64,000 nt of DNA from Paenibacillus solani (GCF_001277345.1 NZ_LIUT01000002.1:130262-194261); one strand, 5' to 3'. Positions 1 to 8,972 are shown, counted from the first letter of the stretch. Made by a program: numbers and translations. The notes: generated from the sequence alone by a model not told the origin.

Positions 1-1359
1 ACGGACGGCATTTTGCAGGAGGCTGCCGCTGACGGCAAGCGCCATACCGGACAGCCCAGCCGTTAGCAGCCTCGGCAGCCTGAAGTCCAGCAGGATTTGG
101 CGATACATCGCATCACCGCCGCCTGTAAGTACAGCCCACACCTCTGCCAAGGGGATGCGCAGGGTGCCGCTCATCAGGCTGAGCACCCATACAACCACGA
201 GCAGTACGCTCAGCAGCGCAACCAGAACCGGATACGGAATCCGGCGCAGGCTTGTGCCCGCCATCATCGATCCCCCTGAGCCGCTGCGTCCACCGATCAG
301 CGTACGGGATACCCGCAGCGCCAGCCAGATGAGACACGGAGCCCCGATCATGGCGGTAATGGCACCGACCGGAAGCTCGCCGTATGCATTGATGAACATT
401 CTAGCTACCGTATCAGCCCCGACCAGAAGCGCCGAACCCCATACGGCCGCCAGCGGAATTAATCCTGCATGCCGGACCACGCCCGACAAGCGCACCAGAT
501 GGGGAGCCACCAGCCCGATAAAGCCAATCGGACCCACCACGCTTACCGTCACGCAGGCTAGCACAATAGCTGCCCCCATCGCAAGCAAGCGGGTGATTCC
601 GACTTTTTGGCCAAGCGAACGCGCCGACTCTTCATTCAGCGTGAGAATATCCCACTGGCGCACCGCCGTATACAGCACGATTAACCCGCCGATGATCCAG
701 GGCCATGAAAAAGCTACGCCATCCCAGTCATTCTGAATCAGCGAGCCCGAGCCCCATAGAAAAATCCCCTGTGTCGTTTGCTGGTTCAACAGCAGCAGCG
801 CACTCGTAACGGAGGAGAGAACCAAGGTTACGATCATGCCGGACAAGGCAATCCGCAGGGGCGAGCCCTGTGTCCTGCCTGCCAATGCATAGACTGCTAC
901 GGCCGCTAGTGTTCCCCCAGCAACTGCCAGTGGAAGAGCATATTGATGCAGCAGTCCCGGCCAAAAGATCATCCCGGCCACGACAGCCAAATAAGCGCCT
1001 GCATTCACACCAAGCGTTGTCTCCGACGCCAGCGGATTGCGTGTGACGGTCTGCATGAGCACACCCGATACCGCCAGGGCAGCACCCGCTAGCAGTCCCA
1101 TCACCGTACGCGGAAGCCGCACGCTGCGAATAAGGTGATGATCCGCGATATCCTGTGGAGACACCAAAGCTTGCACAACCGTTTTGACCGATATATCCGC
1201 AAGGCCTTGCGTTAAACTGATGAACGTGAGGAATAGTAGTGCCGCAAGACCCGCAGCCAGCATCCATAACGGCTTCCAGCCCGCGCCTGTAGAACGGGGC
1301 AGGGCTGGATGGATGCTCATTGGCTTAGCGCCTTGAGCTAGTTTCTTGCCGGGACTCAT
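1..1359 (-). CDS. FecCD-family iron-siderophore permease, double-length FhuB type (partial at window edge)
   Basis: Membrane permease of an iron-siderophore ABC importer. I read it directly on the minus strand: 453 codons stay open to base 1 with no stop. Residues 1-340 form a complete FecCD permease, with RLPR at 81-84, the RNPLASETTLG segment at 107-117 and a long series of hydrophobic helices. From about residue 420 a second copy begins (FRLPRLLTAG, then AVSGSLLQNAVR), so the gene encodes two permease halves in one chain, as in FhuB, and its end lies outside the window. The ATG at 1359 overlaps the TGA of the upstream binding-protein gene (ATGA), which suggests translational coupling; no separate ribosome binding site is visible. 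The siderophore is not determined. Confidence 0.88.
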   Translation of the reverse strand, partial: MSPGKKLAQGAKPMSIHPALPRSTGAGWKPLWMLAAGLAALLFLTFISLTQGLADISVKTVVQALVSPQDIADHHLIRSVRLPRTVMGLLAGAALAVSGVLMQTVTRNPLASETTLGVNAGAYLAVVAGMIFWPGLLHQYALPLAVAGGTLAAVAVYALAGRTQGSPLRIALSGMIVTLVLSSVTSALLLLNQQTTQGIFLWGSGSLIQNDWDGVAFSWPWIIGGLIVLYTAVRQWDILTLNEESARSLGQKVGITRLLAMGAAIVLACVTVSVVGPIGFIGLVAPHLVRLSGVVRHAGLIPLAAVWGSALLVGADTVARMFINAYGELPVGAITAMIGAPCLIWLALRVSRTLIGGRSGSGGSMMAGTSLRRIPYPVLVALLSVLLVVVWVLSLMSGTLRIPLAEVWAVLTGGGDAMYRQILLDFRLPRLLTAGLSGMALAVSGSLLQNAVR

Positions 1360-2396
1360 TGTGTGAGCAGATCAGCTGTCTTCCGGGCCATTGTCTGGGC
1401 AGACAGTGGGCCGCCGTATGGCCACATGTCACCGCCAAGTGCATATACGCGGTCTTCTTTCACAAAATTCAAGCCTTTCCAAACGGGATTATCTTTCAGT
1501 TGGTTCTCAATGACGTTGTCACTGTCCTGGATAATATGCAGGAAATTCGCGTCCTGAAGGGCAGGCAGCGCCTCCACGTCAGCTGTGGTAAAACCATAGA
1601 CTTCAAATTGTTTAGGCTTATAGGCGTTAGTCAGGCCGATATGCTCCAGGATTTTAACCGCCAGTGAATTGTCCGTTGAAATCCGGAACGTCACTGCATT
1701 CTGATTGCTGTAACCCATTGCGAGCACAAACGGTTTGTCTGTCATGCCAGCGGCTTCAAGCTTGGATTTGGCATCGGCATACGTTTGGTCCAAGTCGCTA
1801 AGCACTTTGGACGCTTCCTCTTTTTTGCCAAGCACGTCAGCGATCGTGTTAAACGTATTCACCATCTCTTCATATTGATCTCCTTGTCCCTCACCCGGAT
1901 AAGGATCGAATACCAATGTAGGCGCGATGCTCTTAAAAGCTTCATAGTTTCCTTCAATATTTGATTTCAAACCAATGATCAGATCCGGCTTCAAGGAAGC
2001 GATCAGCTCCACATTTGGCTCTTGACGAGTACCGACGTCGGTCACGTCCGAACCGATCTCAACCGGAATGTTCACCCATTGATTCATCCCTTCAATATCC
2101 GCAATACCAACCGGTTGGATGCCAAGAGCGAGAACATCCTCTGCGTACAGCCATTCCAGTGCCACGATGCGCTTCGGAACGCCCTTAATTTCCGTCTCGC
2201 CCAGTGCATGCTTAATGGTGCGAGTCTCCGGCGCCGCCTCCGCTTTGTCTCCGCTCTGAGCGGCTCCCTGATCTGCATTCGGCGCTCCACTAGAACTGCT
2301 GCCGTCCTTGGAAGCTGTTCCAGCTCCGCAACCGGCTAAAACCAAAACAAATATCAACATGATAAACACGAAACTCTTTGTCTTCATATGACGCAT
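1356..2396 (-). CDS. Iron-siderophore ABC transporter substrate-binding lipoprotein
   Basis: Captures ferric siderophore outside the cell and passes it to the FhuB-type permease next door. I chose the ATG at 2396 because an AGGGGG site lies 7 bases before it; reading further upstream adds an unlikely Ile/Asn-rich leader. Residues 1-23 are a lipoprotein signal ending LAGC, with Cys23 as the lipidated residue, followed by a Ser/Gly/Asp linker. The rest is a FecB/FhuD-type periplasmic-binding fold (KRIVALEW, IGLKSN, MWPYGGPLSAQ). The length of 346 residues is normal. It is the first gene of the operon behind a Fur-box promoter, so expression is probably induced by iron shortage. The exact ligand cannot be told from sequence. 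Confidence 0.9.
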   Translation of the reverse strand: MRHMKTKSFVFIMLIFVLVLAGCGAGTASKDGSSSSGAPNADQGAAQSGDKAEAAPETRTIKHALGETEIKGVPKRIVALEWLYAEDVLALGIQPVGIADIEGMNQWVNIPVEIGSDVTDVGTRQEPNVELIASLKPDLIIGLKSNIEGNYEAFKSIAPTLVFDPYPGEGQGDQYEEMVNTFNTIADVLGKKEEASKVLSDLDQTYADAKSKLEAAGMTDKPFVLAMGYSNQNAVTFRISTDNSLAVKILEHIGLTNAYKPKQFEVYGFTTADVEALPALQDANFLHIIQDSDNVIENQLKDNPVWKGLNFVKEDRVYALGGDMWPYGGPLSAQTMARKTADLLTQ

Positions 2397-2456
2397 GAAG
2401 TTTTCCCCCTCATCTTCTCCTATGTATTGTAGATATTTTTTATTAATAATTATTAT

Positions 2457-2518
2457 TGAGAACAATTATCATTATCAATACACTAGACAATGATAATCAT
2501 TCTCACTTGTTATGTCAA
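2457..2518 (-). promoter_or_regulatory. Iron-regulated promoter with two Fur-box-like sites
   Basis: Read on the minus strand, TTGACA (2513-2518) and TATCAT (2490-2495) are separated by 17 bases. A near-perfect Fur box TGATAATCATTCTCA (2491-2505; one mismatch to the 7-1-7 palindrome) covers the -10 and spacer. A second, weaker copy TGAGAACAATTATCA (2457-2471) lies just downstream. Occupation by Fur-iron would block the polymerase. From here to the next gene at 2798 I see only a small hairpin near 2640-2662 and no gene. Confidence 0.8.
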
Positions 2519-2797
2519 TAGGTTTCTTGCTTCAACCTCTTGGCCTGCAATACCTAGCAGAAAAGCTCTCTATTTCCGCAGCATTAGTCACAAAATGAAT
2601 GGAACTTATTCCAAATCTAGGTGTTCTATATAAAAAGTCCGTATTGGCGATTATATACGGCATTGTCTTTTAGTTCTAACTGATTAGCCTAAATATCCAA
2701 TCCAAAACTGCCGCAAACAGGGTTGGTTGCAAAACACGTGTTACTTAAAAATTTTGGGGTTTTTAACATCCAAAAAATCTTAGAGGAGGCCATAACT

Positions 2798-3517
2798 ATG
2801 AAAAGAAAATGGATTACCGTAGGTGCAGCCCTGTTAGTTCTAGGGGCAGTTCAAATGGCCCATGCTGCGGAAGGAATTAACTTAGTGATTCACGGTAAAA
2901 CGGTAAATACAACGGAGCAAGTGAAAATAATTGAAGGAAAAATATTCGTTCCATTGAGAGTCATTGCAGAAAATTTGAATCAACAAGTAATATGGGATTC
3001 AGAAACAAAATCACTAACGATTGAAGAAAAAAAGAAAGAAAGACCTATCGAAAGAATCGTTCTTCAGCGGGGAAATGATATCTTTGTTACATCTGATCCT
3101 GATAGTATCAATGGTGAAAATGAAGCAAATCAAGCATTTTTGTTTCATTTAACCACCCTATATAATGAAGTTTATCGGGGACTGTTAAGCACAGACTTAG
3201 AAGCAGATACAACCATGAAAATGGCAGATCAAATCCCTGTTCTGAAAAATAGTGAAACGACAAAAGAGAAGTCCTCAGAAACCAGTTCCTTTTTTGTGAG
3301 GCTTGTTCAGCCTGCATATATACCACATCCTGGCGAAAATGCCCCTGCAGCCAAAGACCTTTTATTTTATATTGACGATAAGAGTCCTTCTGATCTTCAA
3401 ATTGGTGTACAGAATCCGAAGGACATAAGGGAATGGAAAATATACAAAGTAAAGGGTTATGGAGATTGGTTCAAAAAGGAATGCGACATCTATCTTCGTG
3501 CTTCAAAAGGCTTATAA
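2798..3517 (+). CDS. Secreted protein with copper-amine-oxidase N-terminal-like domain, function unknown
   Basis: The start is the ATG at 2798, with GAGGAGG 8 bases upstream; an upstream in-frame reading lacks such a site. The 239-residue product begins with a signal peptide (KRKWITVGAALLVLG...AHA, cut near residue 24). Residues 30-75 match the small stalk domain called copper amine oxidase N-terminal (GKIFVPLRVIAENL, then VIWDSETKSLTI), common in surface proteins of Paenibacillus and not itself an oxidase. The remaining part is hydrophilic and I do not recognise it. The gene is visibly richer in A+T than its neighbours and stands alone on the plus strand between iron uptake and glycolysis genes, which would fit acquisition or low expression. 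No enzymatic motif was seen. Confidence 0.7.
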   Translation: MKRKWITVGAALLVLGAVQMAHAAEGINLVIHGKTVNTTEQVKIIEGKIFVPLRVIAENLNQQVIWDSETKSLTIEEKKKERPIERIVLQRGNDIFVTSDPDSINGENEANQAFLFHLTTLYNEVYRGLLSTDLEADTTMKMADQIPVLKNSETTKEKSSETSSFFVRLVQPAYIPHPGENAPAAKDLLFYIDDKSPSDLQIGVQNPKDIREWKIYKVKGYGDWFKKECDIYLRASKGL

Positions 3518-3760
3518 TTTTATAATTTTTTCTATAGTCGTGTTCCTCGCCATGCATTGCACTGATAAAACAGAAACCTATAAGAGGGTCACTTTCAACA
3601 AAGTGTCCTTCATTATGGGTCACAGTTTACATTCGTGTTGAACTTTCGAATACAGGAACAATTGGTTTCTACAAGCAGCCTTTAAGCCCATACTTCCCCC
3701 CTCGACTACACCCTAGCCGACGTGTCCTGCCCTCTACCAAGCACCAGTGCCCACACCCAA

Positions 3761-3798
3761 AAAGCCCAGCTCATGAGACCTCACATGAGCCGGGCTTT
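3761..3798 (-). terminator. Second (distal) rho-independent terminator behind eno
   Basis: A 15-base-pair stem (AAAGCCCAGCTCATG pairing with CATGAGCCGGGCTTT, one G-U in the RNA), followed on the minus strand by a T run. The stem core is the same as that of the terminator at 4032-4063. Confidence 0.75.
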
Positions 3799-3887
3799 CT
3801 TTGCACTCCCATGAGATACTCGCAAGTGGCTGCACACCTCTTCCCTGCTCAGGTGCGAATATCGGTGGAGGAGCAGCGCGTTCGCCT

Positions 3888-3939
3888 TTAAAAGCGGGAA
3901 GCCTCCTCAGCTTATTCCATTCCAGCTTCCCGATTTTAA
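3888..3939. repeat. Inverted repeat, candidate dispersed palindromic element
   Basis: Arms TTAAAAGCGGGAAG (3888-3901) and CTTCCCGATTTTAA (3926-3939) match in 13 of 14 positions around a 24-base centre. There is no T tract and no flanking gene it clearly serves. It may be one copy of a genome-wide palindromic repeat; this is inference from form only. Confidence 0.45.
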
Positions 3940-4031
3940 CAGTGACCGGAGCCGATATACGGACCGACCCACAGCCCCAAACCAAGTGTGCAGCCTCCCC
4001 CTTCCCCGCCATCCCTCATATCAATGCAAAA

Positions 4032-4063
4032 AAGCCCAGCTCCCCAAATCAGGAGCCGGGCTT
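4032..4063 (-). terminator. Rho-independent terminator of the glycolytic operon (after eno)
   Basis: Stem AAGCCCAGCTCC pairing with GGAGCCGGGCTT, followed by TTTTTTGC on the minus strand, 14 bases past the eno stop codon. Confidence 0.85.
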
Positions 4064-4076
4064 CCATCTTATTTCA

Positions 4077-5366
4077 TTATTTTTGCTTCAAGTTGTAGAA
4101 CGACTTCAAGCCGTGGTATTGAGCAAGTTCACCCAATTCGTCTTCGATGCGAAGCAATTGGTTGTATTTCGCAACGCGGTCTGTACGGGAAGGAGCACCC
4201 GTTTTGATCTGGCCAGCGTTGGTAGCTACAGCGATATCAGCGATCGTGCTGTCTTCGGACTCACCGGAACGGTGGGAGATAACAGCAGTGTATCCTGCGC
4301 GTTTTGCCATTTCGATTGCATCGAAAGTTTCAGTCAATGTACCGATTTGGTTAACTTTGATCAAGATGGAGTTACCGATACCTTCTTTGATACCTTTTTC
4401 CAGACGCTCGGTGTTTGTAACGAACAGGTCGTCACCCACGAGTTGAATTTTGTCACCCAGTTTCTCGGTGAGCAGTTTCCAACCTTCCCAATCGTCCTCG
4501 GAGCATCCGTCTTCGATGGTTACGATTGGATATTTGTCTACCCAAGAAGCGAGCAAGTCAACGAATTCTGCTGGCGTGAAGGATTTGCCTTCGCCTTCCA
4601 GAACATATTTGCCATCTTTGAAGAATTCAGTGGAAGCTACGTCCATACCCAGCAATACATCTTCACCTGGCTTGTAGCCAGCTTTTTCGATTGCTTCGAT
4701 GATGGAAGACAATGCATCTTCGTTCGATGTGAAGTTCGGAGCGAAACCACCTTCGTCGCCTACCGCGGTGTTCAGGCCTTTGCCTTTCAGAACGGACTTC
4801 AGGTTGTGGAAGATTTCCGCACCCATGCGCAGAGCTTCTTTGAAGTTAGGAGCTCCTACAGGTAATACCATGAACTCTTGCACGTCAACGTTGTTGTCCG
4901 CATGTGCGCCACCGTTAACAATGTTCATCATTGGTACTGGAAGTTGTTTAGCGTTGAATCCGCCAAGGTATGTGTACAGCGGAATAGCCAGAGCGTCAGC
5001 AGCAGCACGAGCAACAGCCATGGATACAGCCAGGATTGCGTTCGCACCCAATTTGCCTTTGTTTGGTGTTCCGTCCAAAGCGATCATCAGTTTATCGATG
5101 GCGATTTGGTCCAGAGCGTCGAGGCCGATCACTTCAGGAGCGATGATCTCATTAACGTTCTTAACAGCTTGCAGAACACCTTTGCCCAGGTAACGGGATT
5201 TGTCGTCGTCGCGAAGCTCAACTGCTTCGTGAACGCCAGTGGAAGCACCGGATGGAACGATCGCGCGACCGAGTGCACCGGATTCCAGGTATACATCAAC
5301 TTCTACTGTTGGATTACCGCGGGAGTCGAGGACTTCGCGTGCATATACGTCAGAAATAATAGTCAT
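4077..5366 (-). CDS. eno: Enolase
   Basis: Converts 2-phosphoglycerate to phosphoenolpyruvate in lower glycolysis, in the cytoplasm. The 429 residues match the usual bacterial length. The mobile loop SGASTG is at 39-44, the catalytic lysine lies in LIKVNQIGTLTET, and the family signature SHRSGESEDSTIAD with the following GQIKTGAPSR is intact. The ATG at 5366 has AAAAGGAG 9 bases upstream. It is the last gene of the cggR-gapA-pgk-tpiA-gpmI-eno operon, 50 bases after gpmI, and is closed by the terminator at 4032-4063. Confidence 0.98.
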   Translation of the reverse strand: MTIISDVYAREVLDSRGNPTVEVDVYLESGALGRAIVPSGASTGVHEAVELRDDDKSRYLGKGVLQAVKNVNEIIAPEVIGLDALDQIAIDKLMIALDGTPNKGKLGANAILAVSMAVARAAADALAIPLYTYLGGFNAKQLPVPMMNIVNGGAHADNNVDVQEFMVLPVGAPNFKEALRMGAEIFHNLKSVLKGKGLNTAVGDEGGFAPNFTSNEDALSSIIEAIEKAGYKPGEDVLLGMDVASTEFFKDGKYVLEGEGKSFTPAEFVDLLASWVDKYPIVTIEDGCSEDDWEGWKLLTEKLGDKIQLVGDDLFVTNTERLEKGIKEGIGNSILIKVNQIGTLTETFDAIEMAKRAGYTAVISHRSGESEDSTIADIAVATNAGQIKTGAPSRTDRVAKYNQLLRIEDELGELAQYHGLKSFYNLKQK

Positions 5367-5416
5367 GTGTATAGTCTCCTTTTAAACGTTGTTAGTTTAT
5401 ATCCATTATGAACGAC

Positions 5417-6961
5417 TTACTTACGTGCTGCAATCATGGAAGTTCCGGTCATCTCTTCTGGCTTCGGCAGACCCATCAGATCGAGGATCGTTGGGGCGAT
5501 GTCGGCCAGAATGCCGCCTTCACGCAGCGTTACATTCTCGTCCGTTACGATGAATGGCACCGGGTTCGTGGTATGAGCCGTGAATGGACGTCCATTCTCG
5601 TCAAATACCATGTCCGCATTCCCGTGGTCAGCAGTGATCAGAACAACCCCGCCTTTTGCCAAAACAGCTTCAACCACCTTGCCCACACACTCATCCGTTG
5701 TTTCCACGGCTTTGATGGTCGGCTCCAGCATGCCGGAGTGGCCTACCATGTCCGGATTGGCGAAGTTCAAGATGATCGCATCATGCTTATCTGCTTCGAT
5801 TTCTCGTACGCAGGCATCCGCCACTTCATAAGCGCTCATCTCCGGCTTCAGATCGTATGTCGCTACTTTCGGCGAGTTGATCAGAACGCGTGTTTCGCCT
5901 GGAAGCTCGACATCGCGTCCGCCGCTGAAGAAGAACGTGACGTGCGGATACTTCTCGGTTTCTGCAATACGCAGCTGCTTCTTGTTGTGTTGAACAAGCA
6001 CCTCGCCCAGCGTGTTGTCCAGATTCTTCGGTTTGTAGGCCACAAAGCCTTCCACCGTCTCACTGAACAGCGTCAAGCAGACAAAATGCAAGTTCTGCGG
6101 GAACTTCGGTCCGCGATCAAATCCGCGGAAATCCTGGTTGGTAAACACTTGAGACAACTGAATCGCGCGGTCAGGGCGGTAGTTCAGGAAGATAACCGAA
6201 TCTCCGCTTTCCACCAGACTTACCGGCTCTCCAGCACTATTGACGATCACTGTCGGTTCTACGAACTCATCATACACAGACTTCTCGTAAGATTCCGTAA
6301 TAGCCTTCAGTGGATCGGTATATTTAGGTCCTTCGCCATACACCATGGCACGATAAGCTTTCTCGACACGATCCCAACGCTTGTCGCGGTCCATCGCGTA
6401 ATAGCGTCCGGACAGGGTAGCGATGTGGCCTACGCCCACTTCTTCGATCTTCGCAATCAGGTCCTTGACGAACTGCTTGCCGCTGTCCGGCGCCACATCG
6501 CGTCCATCCATGAAGCCATGAATGTAGACCTCATGGAAATCTTCCTTCTTGCAAAGATCCAGCATCGCGAACATATGCTCAATATGGCTGTGTACGCCGC
6601 CGTCGGATACCAGACCATACAGATGCAGCTTCTTGTTATTGTTCTTGGCCGCGCGTACGGCTTCCAAGAGCGTATCGTTCTCGAAGAATTCTCCTTCACG
6701 AATCGACTTCGTGATGCGGGTCAGATCCTGATAGACAATCCGGCCTGCGCCGATGTTCAAGTGACCCACTTCGGAGTTCCCCATTTGACCTTGTGGCAGG
6801 CCCACGGCTTCACCGCAAGCAGTCAACGTTGTGTTCGGATATTGCTTCAAATACCGGTCGTAATTAGGCTTGTTCGCTTGCGCGACCGCATTGCCCACCT
6901 CGGTGTTGCGAAGCCCGAAACCGTCCATGATGATCAGAGCAACGGGTTTTGGAGCCGTCAT
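5417..6961 (-). CDS. gpmI: 2,3-bisphosphoglycerate-independent phosphoglycerate mutase
   Basis: Interconverts 3- and 2-phosphoglycerate using two manganese ions and a phosphoserine intermediate. Length 514 is typical. The N-terminal metal site (LIIMDGFGL) and the catalytic serine in GNSEVGHLNIGAG (about residue 63) are present, as are the C-terminal metal motifs TADHGNADMV and FTAHTTNPVP. It starts with ATG directly after the tpiA stop codon with no gap, so it probably depends on coupled translation in the glycolytic operon. Confidence 0.97.
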   Translation of the reverse strand: MTAPKPVALIIMDGFGLRNTEVGNAVAQANKPNYDRYLKQYPNTTLTACGEAVGLPQGQMGNSEVGHLNIGAGRIVYQDLTRITKSIREGEFFENDTLLEAVRAAKNNNKKLHLYGLVSDGGVHSHIEHMFAMLDLCKKEDFHEVYIHGFMDGRDVAPDSGKQFVKDLIAKIEEVGVGHIATLSGRYYAMDRDKRWDRVEKAYRAMVYGEGPKYTDPLKAITESYEKSVYDEFVEPTVIVNSAGEPVSLVESGDSVIFLNYRPDRAIQLSQVFTNQDFRGFDRGPKFPQNLHFVCLTLFSETVEGFVAYKPKNLDNTLGEVLVQHNKKQLRIAETEKYPHVTFFFSGGRDVELPGETRVLINSPKVATYDLKPEMSAYEVADACVREIEADKHDAIILNFANPDMVGHSGMLEPTIKAVETTDECVGKVVEAVLAKGGVVLITADHGNADMVFDENGRPFTAHTTNPVPFIVTDENVTLREGGILADIAPTILDLMGLPKPEEMTGTSMIAARK

Positions 6962-7714
6962 TTACTTCGCCCCCTCAACGAGCGCAATGTAAGAAGCCGG
7001 TTGTAGACTTGCACCACCAACGAGCGCGCCGTCGATGTCGCTTTGTCCCATATACTCCGTTACATTTTCAGGCTTAACGCTACCGCCGTATTGAATACGT
7101 ACTTGCTCTGCAACACTCTCGCCATACAGACCTTTAACAAGCTCGCGAATATAAGCGATGACTTCATTCGCATCCTCTGCGGTAGAGGATTTGCCTGTTC
7201 CGATCGCCCAGATTGGTTCATAAGCAATAACCACATGAATCGCCTGATCTGCAGGAACACCTGCGAACGCAGCTTCCGTCTGCACTTTGCATACGTCCTT
7301 GGTTTGACCGGCTTCACGCTCTTCCAGCTTCTCTCCGACACATACGATCGGAAGAAGAGCATGACGGAATGCCGCATGTACCTTCTTATTGACGATCTCA
7401 TCGGTTTCGGCAAAATACTGACGGCGCTCGGAATGTCCAATAATGACATAGTCCACGCCCAGGTCCTTCAGCATCAATCCGCTGATTTCACCAGTAAAGG
7501 CACCATTATCTTCAAAATGAAGATTTTGTGCACCGATTTTGATGTTCGTGCCCTTTGCCGCTTCAACCAATGCAGGAAGATTCGTAAATGGCGCGCAGAT
7601 CACGCTCTCCACGCCTTCCACTTCCGCTTTGCCTTTCACATCTTCAATAAATGAAGTTGCTTCCGGAACAGTTTTGAACATTTTCCAGTTACCAGCTATG
7701 ATAGGTGTTCTCAC
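6962..7714 (-). CDS. tpiA: Triosephosphate isomerase
   Basis: Interconverts dihydroxyacetone phosphate and glyceraldehyde 3-phosphate. I place the start at the GTG at 7714 (MRTPIIAGNWKM), because AAAGGAG lies 8 bases before it; the GTG 9 bases upstream touches that site. This gives 250 residues, the family norm. The substrate-binding AGNWKM, catalytic histidine in IIGHSERR and catalytic glutamate in AYEPIWAIGTG are all intact, as is the phosphate loop YGGSVKPEN. Third enzyme gene of the operon, between pgk and gpmI. Confidence 0.97.
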   Translation of the reverse strand: MRTPIIAGNWKMFKTVPEATSFIEDVKGKAEVEGVESVICAPFTNLPALVEAAKGTNIKIGAQNLHFEDNGAFTGEISGLMLKDLGVDYVIIGHSERRQYFAETDEIVNKKVHAAFRHALLPIVCVGEKLEEREAGQTKDVCKVQTEAAFAGVPADQAIHVVIAYEPIWAIGTGKSSTAEDANEVIAYIRELVKGLYGESVAEQVRIQYGGSVKPENVTEYMGQSDIDGALVGGASLQPASYIALVEGAK

Positions 7715-7790
7715 ACGATTCACTCCTTTATTCCCCCGATGATTCCGGGTTCAAGCTTCATCCACTCGCTATCCAATGTAGTTCCTATTT

Positions 7791-8972
7791 CTATTTGTCG
7801 TTCAGTGCCACAACACCAGGAAGTGCTTTGCCTTCCATGAATTCAAGAGATGCGCCGCCACCTGTCGAGATGTGATCCATCTTGTCGGCCAGGCCGAATT
7901 TCTCCGCTGCTGCAGCAGAGTCGCCGCCGCCAATAATCGTGTAAGCTTCCGTATCCGCACATGCCTGTGCCACTTCACGAGTACCGTTGCTGAACGGAGC
8001 AATTTCGAATACGCCCATCGGACCGTTCCATACAACAAGTTTGGAGTTTTTGATCACTTCTGCATACTTGGCGCGAGTCTTAGGACCGATGTCAACGCCT
8101 TCCCAATCAGCGGGAATGCTGTCGATACCAACAATCTTCGTATTCGCATCAGCGCTGAACTCATCCGTAACGACGATATCTTCCGGCAGGTAGAAATTTT
8201 TGCCCAGCTCTTTAGCTTTCTCGATGAAACCGAGGGCCACATCCAGCTTCTCTTTATCAAGCAAAGATTGACCGATTTCATGGCCTTGAGCTTTGAAGAA
8301 CGTGTAAGCAAGTCCACCGCCGATAATGACATTGTCAGCAAGCGTAAGCAGGTTGTCGATCACGTCGATTTTGTCTTTAACCTTCGATCCACCGATGATG
8401 GCGGTAAACGGACGATCTGGATTCGAAAGGGCCTTGCCGAGAACGGACAGCTCTTTCTCCATCAACAATCCCGATACAGCCGGAAGATGATGTGCGATGC
8501 CTTCTGTCGAAGCGTGCGCACGGTGAGCAGCACCAAATGCGTCGTTCACGAACAGATCAGCAAGCTCGGCGAACTGCTTCGCGAGTTCCGGATCATTCTT
8601 CTCTTCACCAGGGTAAAAACGAACGTTTTCAAGCACGAGCACATCGCCGTTTTGCATCTTGTCGATTTGCGCTTTAACAGCTTCGCCTACGGCTTCATCC
8701 GCTTTGGCTACCGGCTTGCCCAGCAGTTCGGACAGACGCTCGCTAGCTGGAGTCAGGCGCAAGGATTCAACGACCTCTCCTTTTGGACGACCCAGATGGC
8801 TCGCCAGAATAACCTTCGCACCCTTCTCTACCAAGTATTTAATGGTCGGTAAAGTTTCGCGAATACGAGTGTCGTCTGTAATCTTGCCATCTTCCAGCGG
8901 TACATTGAAATCGACGCGGACAAACACCCGTTTGCCGCTTACTTCCACATCACGTACACTTTTCTTGTTCAT
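7791..8972 (-). CDS. pgk: Phosphoglycerate kinase
   Basis: Makes ATP and 3-phosphoglycerate from 1,3-bisphosphoglycerate. The start is the ATG at 8972 behind AGGAGG (spacing 9); the longer open frame upstream is in the intergenic region. The product of 393 residues has the N-terminal substrate site VRVDFNVPL, LASHLGRPKG, the arginine segment FGAAHRAHAS, and the C-terminal nucleotide site VWNGPMGVFE and TIIGGGDSAAA. It follows gapA by 195 bases, an interval that contains a hairpin at 9118-9147. Confidence 0.97.
   Translation of the reverse strand: MNKKSVRDVEVSGKRVFVRVDFNVPLEDGKITDDTRIRETLPTIKYLVEKGAKVILASHLGRPKGEVVESLRLTPASERLSELLGKPVAKADEAVGEAVKAQIDKMQNGDVLVLENVRFYPGEEKNDPELAKQFAELADLFVNDAFGAAHRAHASTEGIAHHLPAVSGLLMEKELSVLGKALSNPDRPFTAIIGGSKVKDKIDVIDNLLTLADNVIIGGGLAYTFFKAQGHEIGQSLLDKEKLDVALGFIEKAKELGKNFYLPEDIVVTDEFSADANTKIVGIDSIPADWEGVDIGPKTRAKYAEVIKNSKLVVWNGPMGVFEIAPFSNGTREVAQACADTEAYTIIGGGDSAAAAEKFGLADKMDHISTGGGASLEFMEGKALPGVVALNDK

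Larger units (their letters stand above)
3518..4076. other. Intergenic stretch with twin terminators and a palindromic cassette
   Basis: Non-coding region between the small secreted protein and eno. It carries two minus-strand terminators with nearly the same stem (3761-3798 and 4032-4063) and, between them, a GC-rich segment with a 14-base inverted repeat (3888-3901 and 3926-3939). A 92-codon minus reading frame crosses it but runs through one terminator and has no ribosome binding site, so I do not call a gene. Confidence 0.6.

Noticed and set aside
3734..4012. 92-codon minus frame between eno and the small secreted gene
   Set aside because: It reads through a strong terminator stem and lacks a ribosome binding site; composition follows the GC-rich repeat-like DNA.
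5408..7006. 532-codon plus frame opposite gpmI
   Set aside because: Antisense shadow of an unmistakable phosphoglycerate mutase; no start signal.
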